This document shows, one piece after another, positions 21,795-34,829 of a stretch of 53,364 nt of DNA. The notes under the pieces are model-generated. The model did no database searches, had not been told where the DNA came from, and was given only the letters and a program-made list of their open reading frames with translations. The position numbers were made by a program, and so were the translations under genes. The stretch's first letter is position 1. The number at the start of each line of letters is the position of its first letter. Origin of the DNA: Helochares maculicollis (lineage: Eukaryota > Arthropoda > Insecta > Coleoptera > Hydrophilidae); assembly GCA_033557835.1 (NCBI GenBank), contig JAWQRO010000131.1:1-53364 (forward strand). Reading direction: 5' to 3'.

Positions 21795-24700
21795 ATGGTA
21801 AGAGTACTGCAGTTCTGTGGAATCTCCTGGAGGCAAAATGTGGTCTTCTTATGCCAAAGCGCACAAATCATACAAAAAGCCCAAATTTCGACCAACATAA
21901 GAAGACTTCCAAAATTAATTAATACAAAAAGTCTATCGCCTTTTATCCCTAAAAGGAACTTCCAAACTGACACTGCTAAACCAAAAGACACTCCTAAACC
22001 AGCTGCAGATGCCAAACCAAAGAAACCTGAAAAACCACCACCAAAAGGTATCCCATACAAGAATCTTAGTATAGGAGTACCTAAAGAATCCTGGCAAAAT
22101 GAAAAAAGGTATAATTAAGTTTTCTCAATTCATATGCTGTAATTTGATTTTCTCTCTTGTTCAGTAGTTATAGTTGTGTTTTTCTCATAATACAAATGTA
22201 ATACAATGAATTGTATTTTTTAATGCAGAGTGGCTGTAAGTCCTCAAGCAGTTGAAAGGTTGGTCAAAAAAGGGTTCACTGTGAATGTAGAAAAAGATGC
22301 AGGAGTGGAAGCAAAATTCAGGAATGAAGATTACGAGAAAGTCGGAGCTAAAATTGTTGATGCTACTACTGCGTTTCACTCCGATATCATTTTAAAAGTT
22401 AGGCAGCCCCAGGATAACGAAGTAAGCAACTTCAAAGAAAATGGCACGCTGATATCATTCTTATATCCAGCTCAAAACAAAACGTTGGTAGATAAATTAG
22501 CAGAGAGAAAAATAACAGCTTTTGCTATGGATTGTGTTCCTAGAATCACTAGAGCTCAAGTGTTCGATGCTCTAAGTTCCATGGCAAATATATCTGGATA
22601 TCGAGCTGTTGTGGAAGCCGCTAACTACTTCCCCCGATTCTTCTCTGGGCAGATTACAGCAGCGGGAAAACTTCCCCCTGCAAAAGTTCTCGTCATTGGC
22701 GGAGGTGTTGCTGGATTAGCTGCTATTGGTCAAGCCAAAAGTATGGGTGCAGTTGTTAGGGCTTTTGATACCCGATCTGTAGTTAAAGAACAAGTTGAAT
22801 CAATGGGTGCTGAGTTTTTGACTGTGACCGTCAAAGAAGAAGGTGGCACTGAAGGTGGATACAGTAAGGAAATGTCTCAAGCATTCATTGATGCCGAACA
22901 TGCTTTATTCAAAAAGCAGCTTGAAGAAGTTGATATAGTGATTTCTACTGCTTTAATTCCTGGCAAAAAGGCACCACTTTTGATTTTAAAAGACCACATA
23001 ATGGGAATGAAACCTGGAAGTGTTGTAGTGGATATGGCAGCTGAAGCTGGTGGCAACATAGAGACTACAAAGGTTGGAGAAATCTATGAGTTCAATGGAG
23101 TTACCCACATTGGTTTGACAGATTTGTCGAGTCGATTGCCTACTCAGAGTTCTACTCTTTATGGGAACAACATCTCAAAGCTATTGCTTTCAATGGGTAA
23201 GTTTTACATTTTTCATTTATGTCAACTTTGTGTGGTTGACGGTGCCCAAGAACTTACACAATTTACTGAGAGGCCCAGTATCCCAGTATCATATAAGTAA
23301 CTTAGCGAACTTCTTTTTAAATGCATAGCTTTATTATATGTTTTTAGATCAAATATGTGGAGAAACAAGGATGGTGCATTAAAACCATGTTACAATTATT
23401 TAAAATACTGATATTTTGCACAATAACCATACAACAATTGAACTTGTATGTTTTAAAATCCCTTTATCTACTTACACAGAATGTTGTTCCTTATGTGACA
23501 TTTTAAAAATAGTAAGACGATTAAAAATAGTAAATGTAAAAAGAAAAAGCACTTTCCAATACCAATATTGGTATTGTGGATCATTTTCGTTTCAGTTTAT
23601 TTGCTCAAGCTTTTGCTCGATTCTTTGCGAAACAAAATGTTCATGCTGTGCAACTTGTCATTCTCAAAGAGAAAAATGAACACTGAAAATATTCTTGGAA
23701 CATGCATTAGAGAATAAATTTGAAGTGTAAAACAATTTATATTTACACATAATAAATTTCAGGTGAAAGGGATCATTTCAATATTGATTTGGAAGATGAA
23801 GTTGTCAGAGGAAGCATTATACTCGACAAAGGGCAATTAATGTGGCCTCCACCAAAGCCAGTCGGCCCACCTCCAGCTGCAGTTGCTCCACCACCAAAAA
23901 AGAAAGCCAAGAAAGTTAAGAAAGTCGATCCTTTCAAAGCCACATTAACAGATGCAGCTTTAGTTTCCCTAGGCGTCGGTGGATTAGTTGGTCTTGGAGT
24001 AGGATCACCAAATGTTGCCTATACTTCCATGTTAACAACATTTTCGCTAGCAGGACTTGTTGGATATCACACTGTCTGGGGTGTCACACCAGCCTTACAT
24101 TCACCTTTGATGTCTGTGACCAATGCCATTTCAGGAATTACATGTGTAGGCGGTTTAGTGTTGATGGGAGGAGGATATTACCCTACAACTACTATTGAAA
24201 CCATGGCTGCTACTGCAGCTTTCATTTCATTTATTAACGTGTTTGGTGGTTTTATTGTTACCAAACGTATGTTGGATATGTTCAGGAGGTAGGTATAATC
24301 ATTTCTTTTTCTTCTTCTTTAACAAAATTGGCTCTATTCTATATAGCATAATTTAGCAAGCTTCATTGAAACTTTTTTTCAACCTTTGCTTAAATGTTGG
24401 CGCCAAGAAAACATCAAACTGTTTACTGAAAACCTTAAATTAAATTATATTATATCTGTTGTTCTAGTTCTATTTGTATGCGTCTATTTTTTAAATGTCA
24501 AAAGATTAGAAGCACAAAGGTAAAAGGAGATATTTTGAACTGTAATCTTAACTTTTTTTAACCAATTAGTAGCTGCAGTAAAATGCTCACAACCAAATGA
24601 GAGATGATTCAGGTCTCCAAAAAGGCTGCATAGACACAAGGGGGAGTCTAAAATTGATATTTCTCAAATGTTTTAACATGATTCTATTTTAATCTACTGA

Positions 24701-27700
24701 TTGTGACAATACACTCTTATTCCAGGTTAGAATATTCATAAAACCAAGGCTCTTCCTGATATGAGTGTTAATGATCCCTTGGTTGCAACTAACTTTTCAA
24801 AATTGTTGCCATTCCTTGTAAAAGCTCGGTTTTAATTTGATTTTAAATCTGTGATGTTTTATCTTTATTTTATTGAGTGGTTTGAAGACTCCTTCCTTTG
24901 CGAGTTTATCAGCTCTATCATTCCTTTAATGTTGGAGTATTTCTAGACGCACAACTGTTAGCTAATAGGTAATATAAATTTTATTTACTGGTGCTTCTCT
25001 TCCACTGTTATAACTCTATGTATTTGAACGAGCTTGTAAACTATTTCCATTTACATTAAGTAACTAGTTTTGGTTTTTCAATTACAATTGCTTAAACTTA
25101 TATTTGAATCTTTTAGCGCCAATTCTTTAATTGAAGAAAAGCATAATTTTATGGTTTAAAATACATGTTATAATTCAGTGTAGTCTCCTTAAACTTGTTC
25201 CTATGAGATTCCAATTCCTTCCCTGAAGTGAGAATGTAGAAAAGCTGCAAAATACATTTCCACACCTGTTATGACCTCATCATTTGATGAAAAACGCTTT
25301 CCACACATAAATTTTTTAGGTCTGAAAACAGTTGGAAGTCGCTAGGGGCCAAATCTGGTGAATACGGTGGATGCTCCAATAATTCGAACTTTAATTCATG
25401 GATTTTAGCTATTGTCAAAATGCTCTTGTGGCATGGTGCATTGTCTTGATGAAACAGGATTTTTTCTTCTGCAAACTGGGTCTTTGTTCACGAATGTTGT
25501 CCTTCAGCTTGATTAAAAGGTTACAATTATATGGTGATAGACCCAAGTCTGTTCCATAGTGATGAATTGATGCATAAAATTCACTTTATCTATACGAAAA
25601 TGTTCTAAATGTTGCTGAGAAAGCCGCATTCATATGTAGTTTTGTTCCATTGTTAGTGAATGCAGCACGTATTGTATGCACAACTTGCTAAAACCTAATA
25701 CTTCAGTTAAAATATTGTTTATACTGCCCAATGAGATACCTAGAGGTTATACTAAATCTTTTTCAGTCACTCGATGATTTTCCAATACAATATCCTGTAT
25801 ATTTTTACGATTTCTGGTGTTGTTGATGATTTTTGATGCCCTTGATGTGGATTGTCTACAAGGGTTGTACGACCACGTTTAAATTCAGCAATCCATCTTT
25901 CTACTGTACTAATTGAAGGCGAAGATTCTTTACACTTTCAACATTCGTTCATAAATTTCCTTTGTTTCCTTATAAAAATAAAAATTCAATCATTGCACCA
26001 TACTTCAAGTTTTCTATTGTAAAAAAATACTGTGACATGTCGATACTAAATGTCTTGAAAACAAAGAATAAATTGACAGATTGAAATGAAACTTAACATA
26101 CGTTCATATACACCCTCTTTTATCAACCCAAAAACTTATTAAGCAACCTAGTATTAGTTAGGGCTAGAACATGTAGTTTTATATTAAGTATGAAGGATGA
26201 TATTTAAAATCACCTTCGGACTATTTAGTTTGATGTTATTGGCATATAAATAATTATAATTGCCAACAGACATTAGCAAAGGATTATTTGAGTTTTAAAA
26301 GACTATTGCAACTACATTTGCTTTGATTTGTTATTATTGTTCAAAGTTAGTAAATAAGTTTTGGTTTTCCTTAGGCCAGAAGATCCACCAGAATACAATT
26401 CTCTCTTCCTACTTCCAGCAGCCATATTCTTAGGCTCATATGGTTACAGTGCTCATGCAGGGTTTGATCAGGTTCATCAAGCAGCATATTTAGCTGCATC
26501 TCTTTGTTGTGTTGGAGCTTTAGCAGGACTTAGCTCCCAATCAACTTGCAGGATTGGAAACAATCTAGGCATGGTAAGCTTTCACTTTAGATTTTAAATT
26601 TTGTATTTTAGATTTAGTGAATTGTAACTTCAAGTTAAGTACAATTAAATATGTAGGGAAGAGTGGTAAGCTTCAGGAAGTTTATATAACTAACTGTAAC
26701 ATTTATGTGAATAATAAAAGTATATTGATAAATAATCTTTCAGATTGGGGTAGCTGGAGGAGTAGCAGCTACTGTCGGTCACTTAGCCCCACCAATGGAA
26801 ACTTTAGCTCAGATGGCTGCATGTGCAGCAGGAGGTGGTCTAATTGGCACAGTGATAGCCAAACGAATTCAAATCACAGATTTACCACAGCTTGTAGCTG
26901 CTTTCCACAGTTTGGTTGGTGTTGCTGCAGTTGTAACTTGTGGAGCCACATTCCTAAATGAGTACCATTTATTTGCAACTGATCCAACGGCGAATGTAAT
27001 TAAGACTGCATTATTTTTGGGAACTTACATAGGAGGTGTTACTTTTAGTGGCTCTCTAGTTGCCTATGGAAAATTGCAAGGAATTCTTAATTCCGCTCCT
27101 TTACTTCTGCCTGGAAGGCATGCCCTAAATACTGCTCTTTTAGCTGGCACTATTGGAGCTGGTGGATATTTCTTCTATGACCCTACTCTTGAAGGTGGAA
27201 TTTATGCCCTAAGCACAACAGCCGCACTTTCAACTATCATGGGTGTCACTTTAACAGCAGCTATTGGAGGAGCTGATATGCCTGTTGTCATTACAGTTTT
27301 GAACAGCTATTCAGGTTGGGCACTATGTGCTGAAGGATTCATGTTACAAAACAACTTGATGACTGTCGTTGGTGCACTGATTGGCTCTTCTGGTGCTATC
27401 CTATCCTACATAATGTGCAAAGCAATGAATCGTTCTCTTCCTAATGTCATACTAGGTGGCTTTGGAACGTCGGACACTGCTGGTGGTAAACCAATGGCGA
27501 TAACCGGAACTCATACAGAAGTTAATGTTGATGGTGCTGTCGACATGATCAAAAGCTCGAAGAAAATCATTATTGTGCCAGGCTATGGTTTGTGTGTAGC
27601 AAAAGCACAATATCCTATTGCCGATATGGTAAAATATTTAAAATCAAAAGGAAAGAGCGTCAAGTTTGCAATTCATCCTGTTGCTGGTCGTATGCCGGGG

Positions 27701-28363
27701 CAATTGAATGTACTTTTAGCCGAAGCAGGTGTACCGTATGACGATGTTTTCGAGATGGACGAAATTAACGAATCCTTCCCAGATACGGAGTTAGTACTGG
27801 TAATTGGAGCTAATGATACCGTGAATAGTGCAGCAGAAGATGATCCTAATTCCCCAATTGCTGGAATGCCTGTTCTTCAAGTATGGAAAGCTGAACAGGT
27901 AACAAACTTACAAATTACATTTTTTATTTATTTTCATTTAATAGATGAACTTGCTATAAAACGAATTCATGCTCTCAAAAATTTCATGTTGAAAATCTTA
28001 AGGCCACAAAAGTGGCACGCAGAAAATTAGGCATTCATTGTCTAAGACTTTTCTTTTTAATCTATGCCAAATAACAATGAAGTATTTTTAAACTACTACT
28101 TTGGTAGAACAATTAACAATTGATCAGAAATTTATATAACATATCCAGGTATCCTAAAATGATAAAATTTTAGACTTGAGTTCAAAATCTAAGAATAATC
28201 TATATTGTTTATTTTTAAGGTTATTATAATGAAGAGATCTCTTGGTGTCGGATATGCAGCGGTAGACAATCCAGTATTCTATAAACCCAACACCTCTATG
28301 TTATTAGGTGATGCAAAGAAAACTTGTGATGCTTTACTAGCCAAACTAAAAGCGGAAGCATAA
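21795..28363 (+). CDS. NNT: NAD(P)+ transhydrogenase, mitochondrial
   Basis: Inner-membrane enzyme that uses the proton gradient to pass hydride from NADH to NADP+, supplying matrix NADPH. Coding exons: 21795-22108, 22229-23196, 23763-24288, 26375-26573, 26744-27898 and 28220-28363, all GT-AG; 3306 nt, 1101 residues plus stop (human 1086). Residues 1 to about 57 are basic and acid-poor, a mitochondrial presequence. Domain I (NAD(H)) follows, with VIGGGVAG near 260. A Pro/Lys linker (about 456-484) leads to the membrane domain II, which contains SPLMSVTNAISG and ADMPVVITVLNSYSGW. Domain III (NADP(H)) shows PGYGLCVAKAQYP (947-959), HPVAGRMPGQ (980-989), VIGANDTVNSAA and C-terminal GDAKKT. The single chain joins what are PntA and PntB in bacteria. 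The start codon follows candidate acceptors at 21735 and 21779. Intron 3 (2.1 kb) carries transposons. Confidence 0.97.
24480..24960 (-). mobile_element. Jockey/I-type LINE RNase H relic in NNT intron 3
   Basis: Antisense to NNT, minus-strand frames give NDRADKLAKEG (24890-24925), the RNase H C-terminal motif of Jockey/I-type LINEs. TISRLKLNHVKT with PPCVY (24630-24710) follows, matching the Cys-containing 3' tail (..R....R..H......C..C) of these elements. Stops are frequent and only the 3' end is left. It abuts the mariner copy at 25118. Confidence 0.6.
25118..26151 (-). mobile_element. Second copy of the 11.2-kb mariner family, in NNT intron 3
   Basis: Alignable by eye with the element at 11208-12236 along much of its length. 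The right end (CTAGGTTGCTTAATAAG on the minus strand, followed by TA) is intact; the left repeat is degraded, so 25118 is approximate. This copy keeps the segment the other lost: ILFHQDNAPCHKSI and EHPPYSPDLAPSD (second and third catalytic Asp, 25360-25450). It lacks the stretch between the first catalytic region and CNLL, and the first catalytic Asp reads as Glu (FITMEQTW). Stops and frameshifts also occur, so it is inactive. Confidence 0.88.
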
Positions 28364-28463
28364 ATATTGAAGGGGAAATCATAACGAAAAAATTGAATGT
28401 GCACACTGATTTTTTTTTTCAAGAAAAAAAACCAAGGTTTGTGGCCAAGCCATGGGGATTAAA

Positions 28464-28964
28464 AATAAACTGTATTAGATAAGGTAAAAATCAAGCATTA
28501 TGTGAAGTGTTCTATTTTTAATTGTCTGTTTTCTTGTATACATATATTTTTAAGAAACATAGGCATCGTTTCCATTATAGAAGAATAAATTTTTAGTTTG
28601 TTCTATTTAAAACAAAGATACAGGTCAAAATACATTTTGGCGAGTAATAATTTTCTTAAAAATATATAAACATCAGAATTGGGGTACATCTAAACTAATG
28701 TTTAATACAATTAGGAAACTTAGTGCAATGTAAATATAAAAGTAAGCTGTACCACATTAATTTGGTAAATTTTTCACTCACTTTTTTCAAGTGTATTACA
28801 TTTTTTTTTAATGAAGCATTGTTTTTACGGTGAATTTTTAAATCTTTGTTACTCATTCCTAGATGTACTGTATACTTTATTGAAATTGTTTAATTAAATA
28901 GGCAAATTTAATGCAACATTATATGTTGTGCCATTAAGAATATTTTAAATATATTTTAAATAAA
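28464..28964 (+). terminator. Candidate poly(A) signals for NNT
   Basis: AATAAA occurs at 28464-28469, 28584-28589 and 28959-28964, 100 to 600 bases after the NNT stop at 28363. The first two would give a short 3'UTR. Choice among them cannot be made from sequence alone. Confidence 0.55.
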
Positions 28965-28969
28965 GTATT

Positions 28970-31900
28970 ATACAAATCCATGTGTTTTAATTGCCTGATG
29001 TAAATATTGTTTTTTATTAGCTTCTAAATATTGTAATGAACTATTTGGTGACTAGAGAATTTTTTTTGAAGGCTTATGAGCTTCAGTTTTCAAAAAATTA
29101 ATTTGGATTATCGTCAACTGACTTAACAATATTTATGGTTTAACCAAACTTAATACTCCTTGAGATTCTTGTAGTCCAGTATTTATAAAACTCAATTTGC
29201 TAATTAAATTGAATGCCAACAGACAGTATGTAGGATCAATACTGGGCATGTATCAATAATAGCTTATTGTCATCCAAAACTCGGATTTTTGAGCACAACA
29301 GAAATTTTATAAATAAAAATGTGATTTTTTCTCAAAAAATATGAAACATTAGTTCATTGCTTCACATATTTTTAAAAATTTTTGAAAAATTATGGACTAT
29401 TTTCATTTTCAAAAAAGCCTTATATTTGATTGGTTTAACAGGATTTCAGTCTCTGCCCAAATTTTATATTATTTGTTTACAGGTGATACAATTTAAATGA
29501 TTTTGTACTACTGAACGAGTCATATTTGACTACAGAATTTCAATTCTTCCTTTCCTTTTTTATAACACATCCAGTTAATTAATTAATGTTAGGCTATTGA
29601 ATGAACAGGATAGTGAGTCGTAATTCTCTAGTTATATAAAAAATAGATTTTTTATATTAAATATAATTCAAGTTATTAAATCTCATTATGCTATATTTGG
29701 GTTCAAAAAGTTAAAGCTGGCAAGCGCAAAGGTAAATAATGGTTTAGTAGCAGTAAGAAGCATAAAGCAGTTTTCTGTACAAATACCGCTATGCTTTGTA
29801 AAATAAACACGAGTGGGCAGTAAATGAAATGTCCTTCAATTAAAGCAGATAAACAATATAAAAGCGTATAATCGCTTAAAAAATAATTTATATATTAACC
29901 TCGCAAATATTTTAGTGTAAAAATTTCGTACCTATGATATAAAAATGTCAATATTTATATAACAAACATCATTGTTGTAAAATTAATATTTTGAGACTAC
30001 GCGCCGCAATAGAATTTTTCAAAAGCAAAATAACGTTCTTTAAGCCAGCAGAAAATATGACGTTGTTTTAACAGTTTAAGAAAGGTGCAAATTGCTGTGC
30101 TTGAAGATTAATAACAGAAATTTCTTAAGATGCCCCATCAGGGAACATAGAGATTCAATTAAAAAATAAATCATATGTATTCTCGTGCATTTCCGCCTTC
30201 AGCCGAATAGCCGCATTTCTCCAATCGCACACCTCCGGCATCAGTTCAACTCTGCGTTCGGTAATGAACGTTGTTTCGTGTCACTGAAAAACACCGACAT
30301 TGTGTTTATGTGTTTTAAACGAGTTCTGTGTTCCTTAACTTGGAATAAAACTAACAACACATAATATGAATGTAAGTCCACCATATGGCGAAATATATTA
30401 ATCTTAGGTAACTTGAAAACCTCAAATTTTAAACTTGCAAAAAGATCAATGACCATGGGCGGGATAGGTTCTTTGTATATGCTAGAACCGACGTACGTAG
30501 CAGCTGTTGTTTCCCTAGAATAAACGTTAAGTAGGATGGCCGGTCCGGGGCGCAAGTCGTAGCAAAACATACTATTTTAATGTGGGTTTGCCTACCAAAG
30601 GTGTTATATTGTTGTTTCTCAATGTTAAACAATCAATTTCAATAAAAATTAGGTAAATTTGAGAAAGGTTCTCAATTGATGGCAAATTTAATCCCTTAAG
30701 TAGCCTTTACAAGTGATTATTCGTTGCCAATGGTAACTGTTTTGATTTCGTTCAGAGCGGATTTGGTGTATTTATGACCTAATGACATCTTTTATTTACT
30801 AAATTGAATGCGCCAGATCATCATGCTAATTAATTACTTTGAAAATAACGTGCTTTATATTGCAAATCCATCAAAACTCTTTTTCCATAAAAATACGGTG
30901 AGGTAACATGGTAACAAGTTATTATAAATATATTAATAGTTCATAGTCCACCGTTTTTGTTATTATGCTTTGTTTAGGTGAAGCGGGAATACCCAATTTT
31001 TTCGTCCCAATTTTGCATTGCACTAGTTCCAATTATTATTTCAGCAGAAGAACGATGTGTTACTTTTAAATACCTGCAAATTACCGCTGTTAAATACAAA
31101 CCAATCGCAAATTGGGTTAGCTGAATTGAGGAATGTAATTGGCTGTAGGAACAACCCCGTACCAGTTACCGACCAATGGAATCTGGAATTACTGGGACTT
31201 TTAATATTTGCTTTTCGAGAGCTTCAATTATGCTAATTAAATTTTTCAGGCAAATATCAATTATGAGTAATTAGAGCATAAGTTCAGCACGAAAATTAAG
31301 AAGGGACTACTTTACTCTTTGAATCCTATACATTGCTTTCTGCCATCAGCGACCTACAATTTTTAATTAAATTATACACAATAAACGGTCGAAGTTTTAA
31401 TCTGTAGAAATTATTTTAATTATTTGCAAAGTCTAAACATTGAATGAGGGAATAAATTGAATTTTCATGTCTCAAATCAACCTAATTTTATATATTATCA
31501 TCTGGTTTCCTTTATGAATTCTTCATTTGTTTTCCTTAGGTTTGTTTTTCTGTAAATTGCAGTAATACGAGACAGTAGATATCGAAAAAGACACGTCGAG
31601 TTTCATGGTTTATTTACAATTTATTAGATTGTACCCCGTAAACTGAATTGTACCGTAGTCGTTACTGAAGCCCTGAGATAAAAGATTTTATGGTTACATG
31701 TCGCAGGCAGGCACTGGTCCATGTCCACCGGAAATCCTTTTATATTTTTTCCGGTCTCACAAGGGTGGAAGGCATTCAAGTTACACCCTCTTTGACTTGT
31801 TTCATTCATGTAAGTTGACTACAGTTGTATAATTCCTGAGACAATGCGCTGGACCAAGTGTGAAGCAGTCAATAATCATCATAGAACAATTAACATTCTA

Positions 31901-34780
31901 TTAATAGCTGTTTACGTTCCTGAAGCCTATGGCTCTTCGACTTTGTTTCCTCGCACCTTATTTTGCATGGGTTTCTATAGTTTTAAGCCATAATCTTTAT
32001 AGTTGGAAATCGAGTTTCTATCGTTTTTAGTTCAAAAATCGCATTGTACGCCTTCAATCAGTATAAATTACTATTACAAAAGATGGATCTAGCATCATCT
32101 TTTAGAAAGATGTTACCATAGTATCACATTTGTGAAGACTGTGAACTTGCTAGAAAGAAAGGGTAGATTACAAAATGGCAAAAGCAGGAAAACCATATTG
32201 CAGCAACTATTTGGCAGTGCTGGATATTTTCACGTAAGGCCATTCTTTCTTAATTCAAGATCCGCTCGGGCAGCCCATGTTAAGTAGGTTGATTTATATC
32301 TTTTAAATCATGATTAATTTAAATCATTTTTCTTGATATCCAACTACTCTATCATAATAGTATCTAAATAATCTACAAATTTCAAAAGCGAAACATCGTA
32401 TAAAGACCCTTATATACTATGTACATACCGTAACATGCCTCTCTTTGCTATAATAGGCCGTATGGGTGTATGTTCAGCGCCAGAATATCTAACTGGAAAC
32501 AATTTATAACACCTACATTGAGAAATTCTTCTACGCGGCGCCATAACCGAAAAATTTGCATCTGATTTACATTTTTACCGGAAGAGGATCATATAAGAGG
32601 ACATTTTTATATGGGGAAGCGGCGTGCTGAATTTTTCCTAAACGTGTGCAGGTTATCCAGTTTTGAAATGAGGTAAATGCTGTGTGAAAGTACTGATTGG
32701 GCGCTGAGTTCAAATTTTGTGTTGAAGTGTCGAACCAAACCATACTTGTATATAAGTATGTGCGAATGGACCATGGAACTAGTTCTGTGGAGTCCTAAGA
32801 ACGAACACACTTTGTGCTGTACCCACGTACGTAACCTTTATATGAGATTATTCGATTCTTAGATCCATCAAGTTCTAGATAGTATTCTAAACGAGCGCTG
32901 CTGCACTAAACGATATACAAGCAAAGCTTATATTATGAAACATGCGTGTGGGAAGCATAAAAAGAAGCGGAAGAACACACGGTTCCACATGGTTTCCATT
33001 TTATGATAAACTCCACATAACACACTTTACGTTGATGTTTTCATTATTGCTTATACCAGGGAACATGCAAGCGCGCTCTATAATTTTATCTGGAGTTTAT
33101 TTTTACTCGTTTTTAGGGTTTTTGTGTGGTATTTTATTCCCGCTTGCGCTTGAAGGCAAGTAAAATGATATGCAGTGGGCACGATAACGACTAAGGACAT
33201 CAAGAAAAATAATTACACTAATGGCAGAGTGCTATTAGTTGAACTAGTTCTTGACTCTGAGAGGACAGTACAGAAGAGAAAGATAATGTTAGACATCTGT
33301 TAACTTACAAGTGGAGTTGAGTCGATGCAATTTGCTCTAACATGTTGTTTGTTATATAACTTGTGACGTTTTTTGCCATTTTTGTGATTTTTAGTAATAT
33401 GATAAGGTTATTGTATAACAGCACACCATTTAAACACAAACGCACCAGTTTGAATACTTACAAAAACACGCTTAACTGCGTAGAAAATATCAAACATTAG
33501 CAGAGTAAAGTTTAATGATGTGAACAATTATTCTAATAATCATATAGTAAAGGATCGTGCTTATTTTGGGAATCGCCTCACCGCAAAATTCGCAAAAAGT
33601 GTTATGTTAAATCAAAATTAATAGCGGTAGGTCGACAATCTGCATCTGTTACCATCAGCGGAATCAAGCTAGTACACGATATAATATTAAATTTTATAGC
33701 CCCGATCAGAAACCACAGCCCTAAATCGATCTCCTGTGGAGAAAATACTGAACTACCTATCGAGCAAGTTCTGAATTATTAATAGAAATTAGAAATAGCG
33801 AGTTTTTTCTTTTGGTGAAATATCGCGATGGCAACAGGAATTTGTTCAACTGGCAATGAGAAGGTAAATAATGTAGCTTTAAGGCGAGTCCGTGCTAAAA
33901 GGATATATTGAGATAGGCCCAAATTCTTGTATTTACATATTAATGGCTCCGTGACTTGAATTACACATTCCAATGCGGCCCTAATATTTTAATTTATAAC
34001 AAGGATCCTCTTTTTACCTCGATTCTTTTCCGACTTCAAAAGAGTAAGCTACGATTTTGAATTATAATGATTATCTTTGTATTTCCGCTGTTGCTGCCAT
34101 CGGAATGTAGAAGAAATGAATATTCAAAGCTAATTATCCTATAAACACAAAACAATTTTGCAATAATGGCAAGCCATGACGATAATGAACATATACGATA
34201 TTTCTTCATAATGTAACGTGTTTAGGGACGAAATACCGCAGAAGAAAATGCTATAATATATCGTACTATGCACCGCAAAACATTGAAACATTAAACTGAG
34301 AGACTAGTTCCAGTGTTAAATTACAGTAGAGAATCGTTCCAAGGACGTTATAACCTGCATGTCTATGCAAACCATAATTATTATTTATAGCTTTACTTGG
34401 TTTATCAAGTCATATTATAACAAAGTGGAATGAGAAGTGTTAAATTTTGAATGATTGTTGGCTGCACTTAGTGCAGCAATTTGTTTATTGTAAATTATGT
34501 AAATAATTAAGTTTTAAGAAACGCGATGTCAATATAATAATGAGCGATTTAAAGGCGAAGGTCGGATACAGCAGCTTTGATAATGGGATTGCGTAATATG
34601 GACTAGCCGTGAGGAATGAAAGAAGTGATCGCATTTTGCAGTTCTGCCAAGAAGAAGAACCCAAAATCACAAATATATGGTTTAACCCTCACCCTCGCCA
34701 TCGTTTACTTGGAAATCTCCAGCTCAGAATATTATATGAAATCAAATAGATTCTATTTTTATCAACAGAAGATTTGGCTC
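28970..34780. other. Intergenic, no gene recognised
   Basis: Mostly AT-rich. Two GC-richer patches stand out. One at 30180-30580 has a minus-strand frame of 109 codons and CpGs such as GGCCGGTCCGGGGCGC. The other at 31620-31860 has a minus-strand 61-codon frame, MNETSQRGCN.... Neither resembles a known protein. They could be distal regulatory elements, promoters of unseen transcripts or old transposons. The palindrome GAACTAGTTC occurs twice, near 32776 and 33239. Confidence 0.4.
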
Positions 34781-34829
34781 AACTGCAAAGGCGTGCACAT
34801 CGAGTAGTTGTACCCTTTAACCGTGTTTT

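Noticed and set aside
21776..22060. Minus-strand 94-codon frame with a Gly/Phe-rich start
   Set aside because: Antisense shadow of NNT exon 1; the Gly-rich look comes from the Pro codons of the K/P-rich stretch.
23201..23300. Extension of NNT exon 2 beyond 23196 (..GKFYIFHLCQL..)
   Set aside because: It is read-through of the GTAAGT donor; family sequence resumes at 23763.
26617..26961. Ser/Cys-rich plus-strand frame near NNT exon 5
   Set aside because: An out-of-frame reading of NNT exon 5 plus intron; the exon frame gives clear transhydrogenase sequence.
27899..28030. Extension of NNT exon 5 past 27898
   Set aside because: Intron read-through; the conserved VIIMKRSLGVGYAAVDNP continuation is at 28220.
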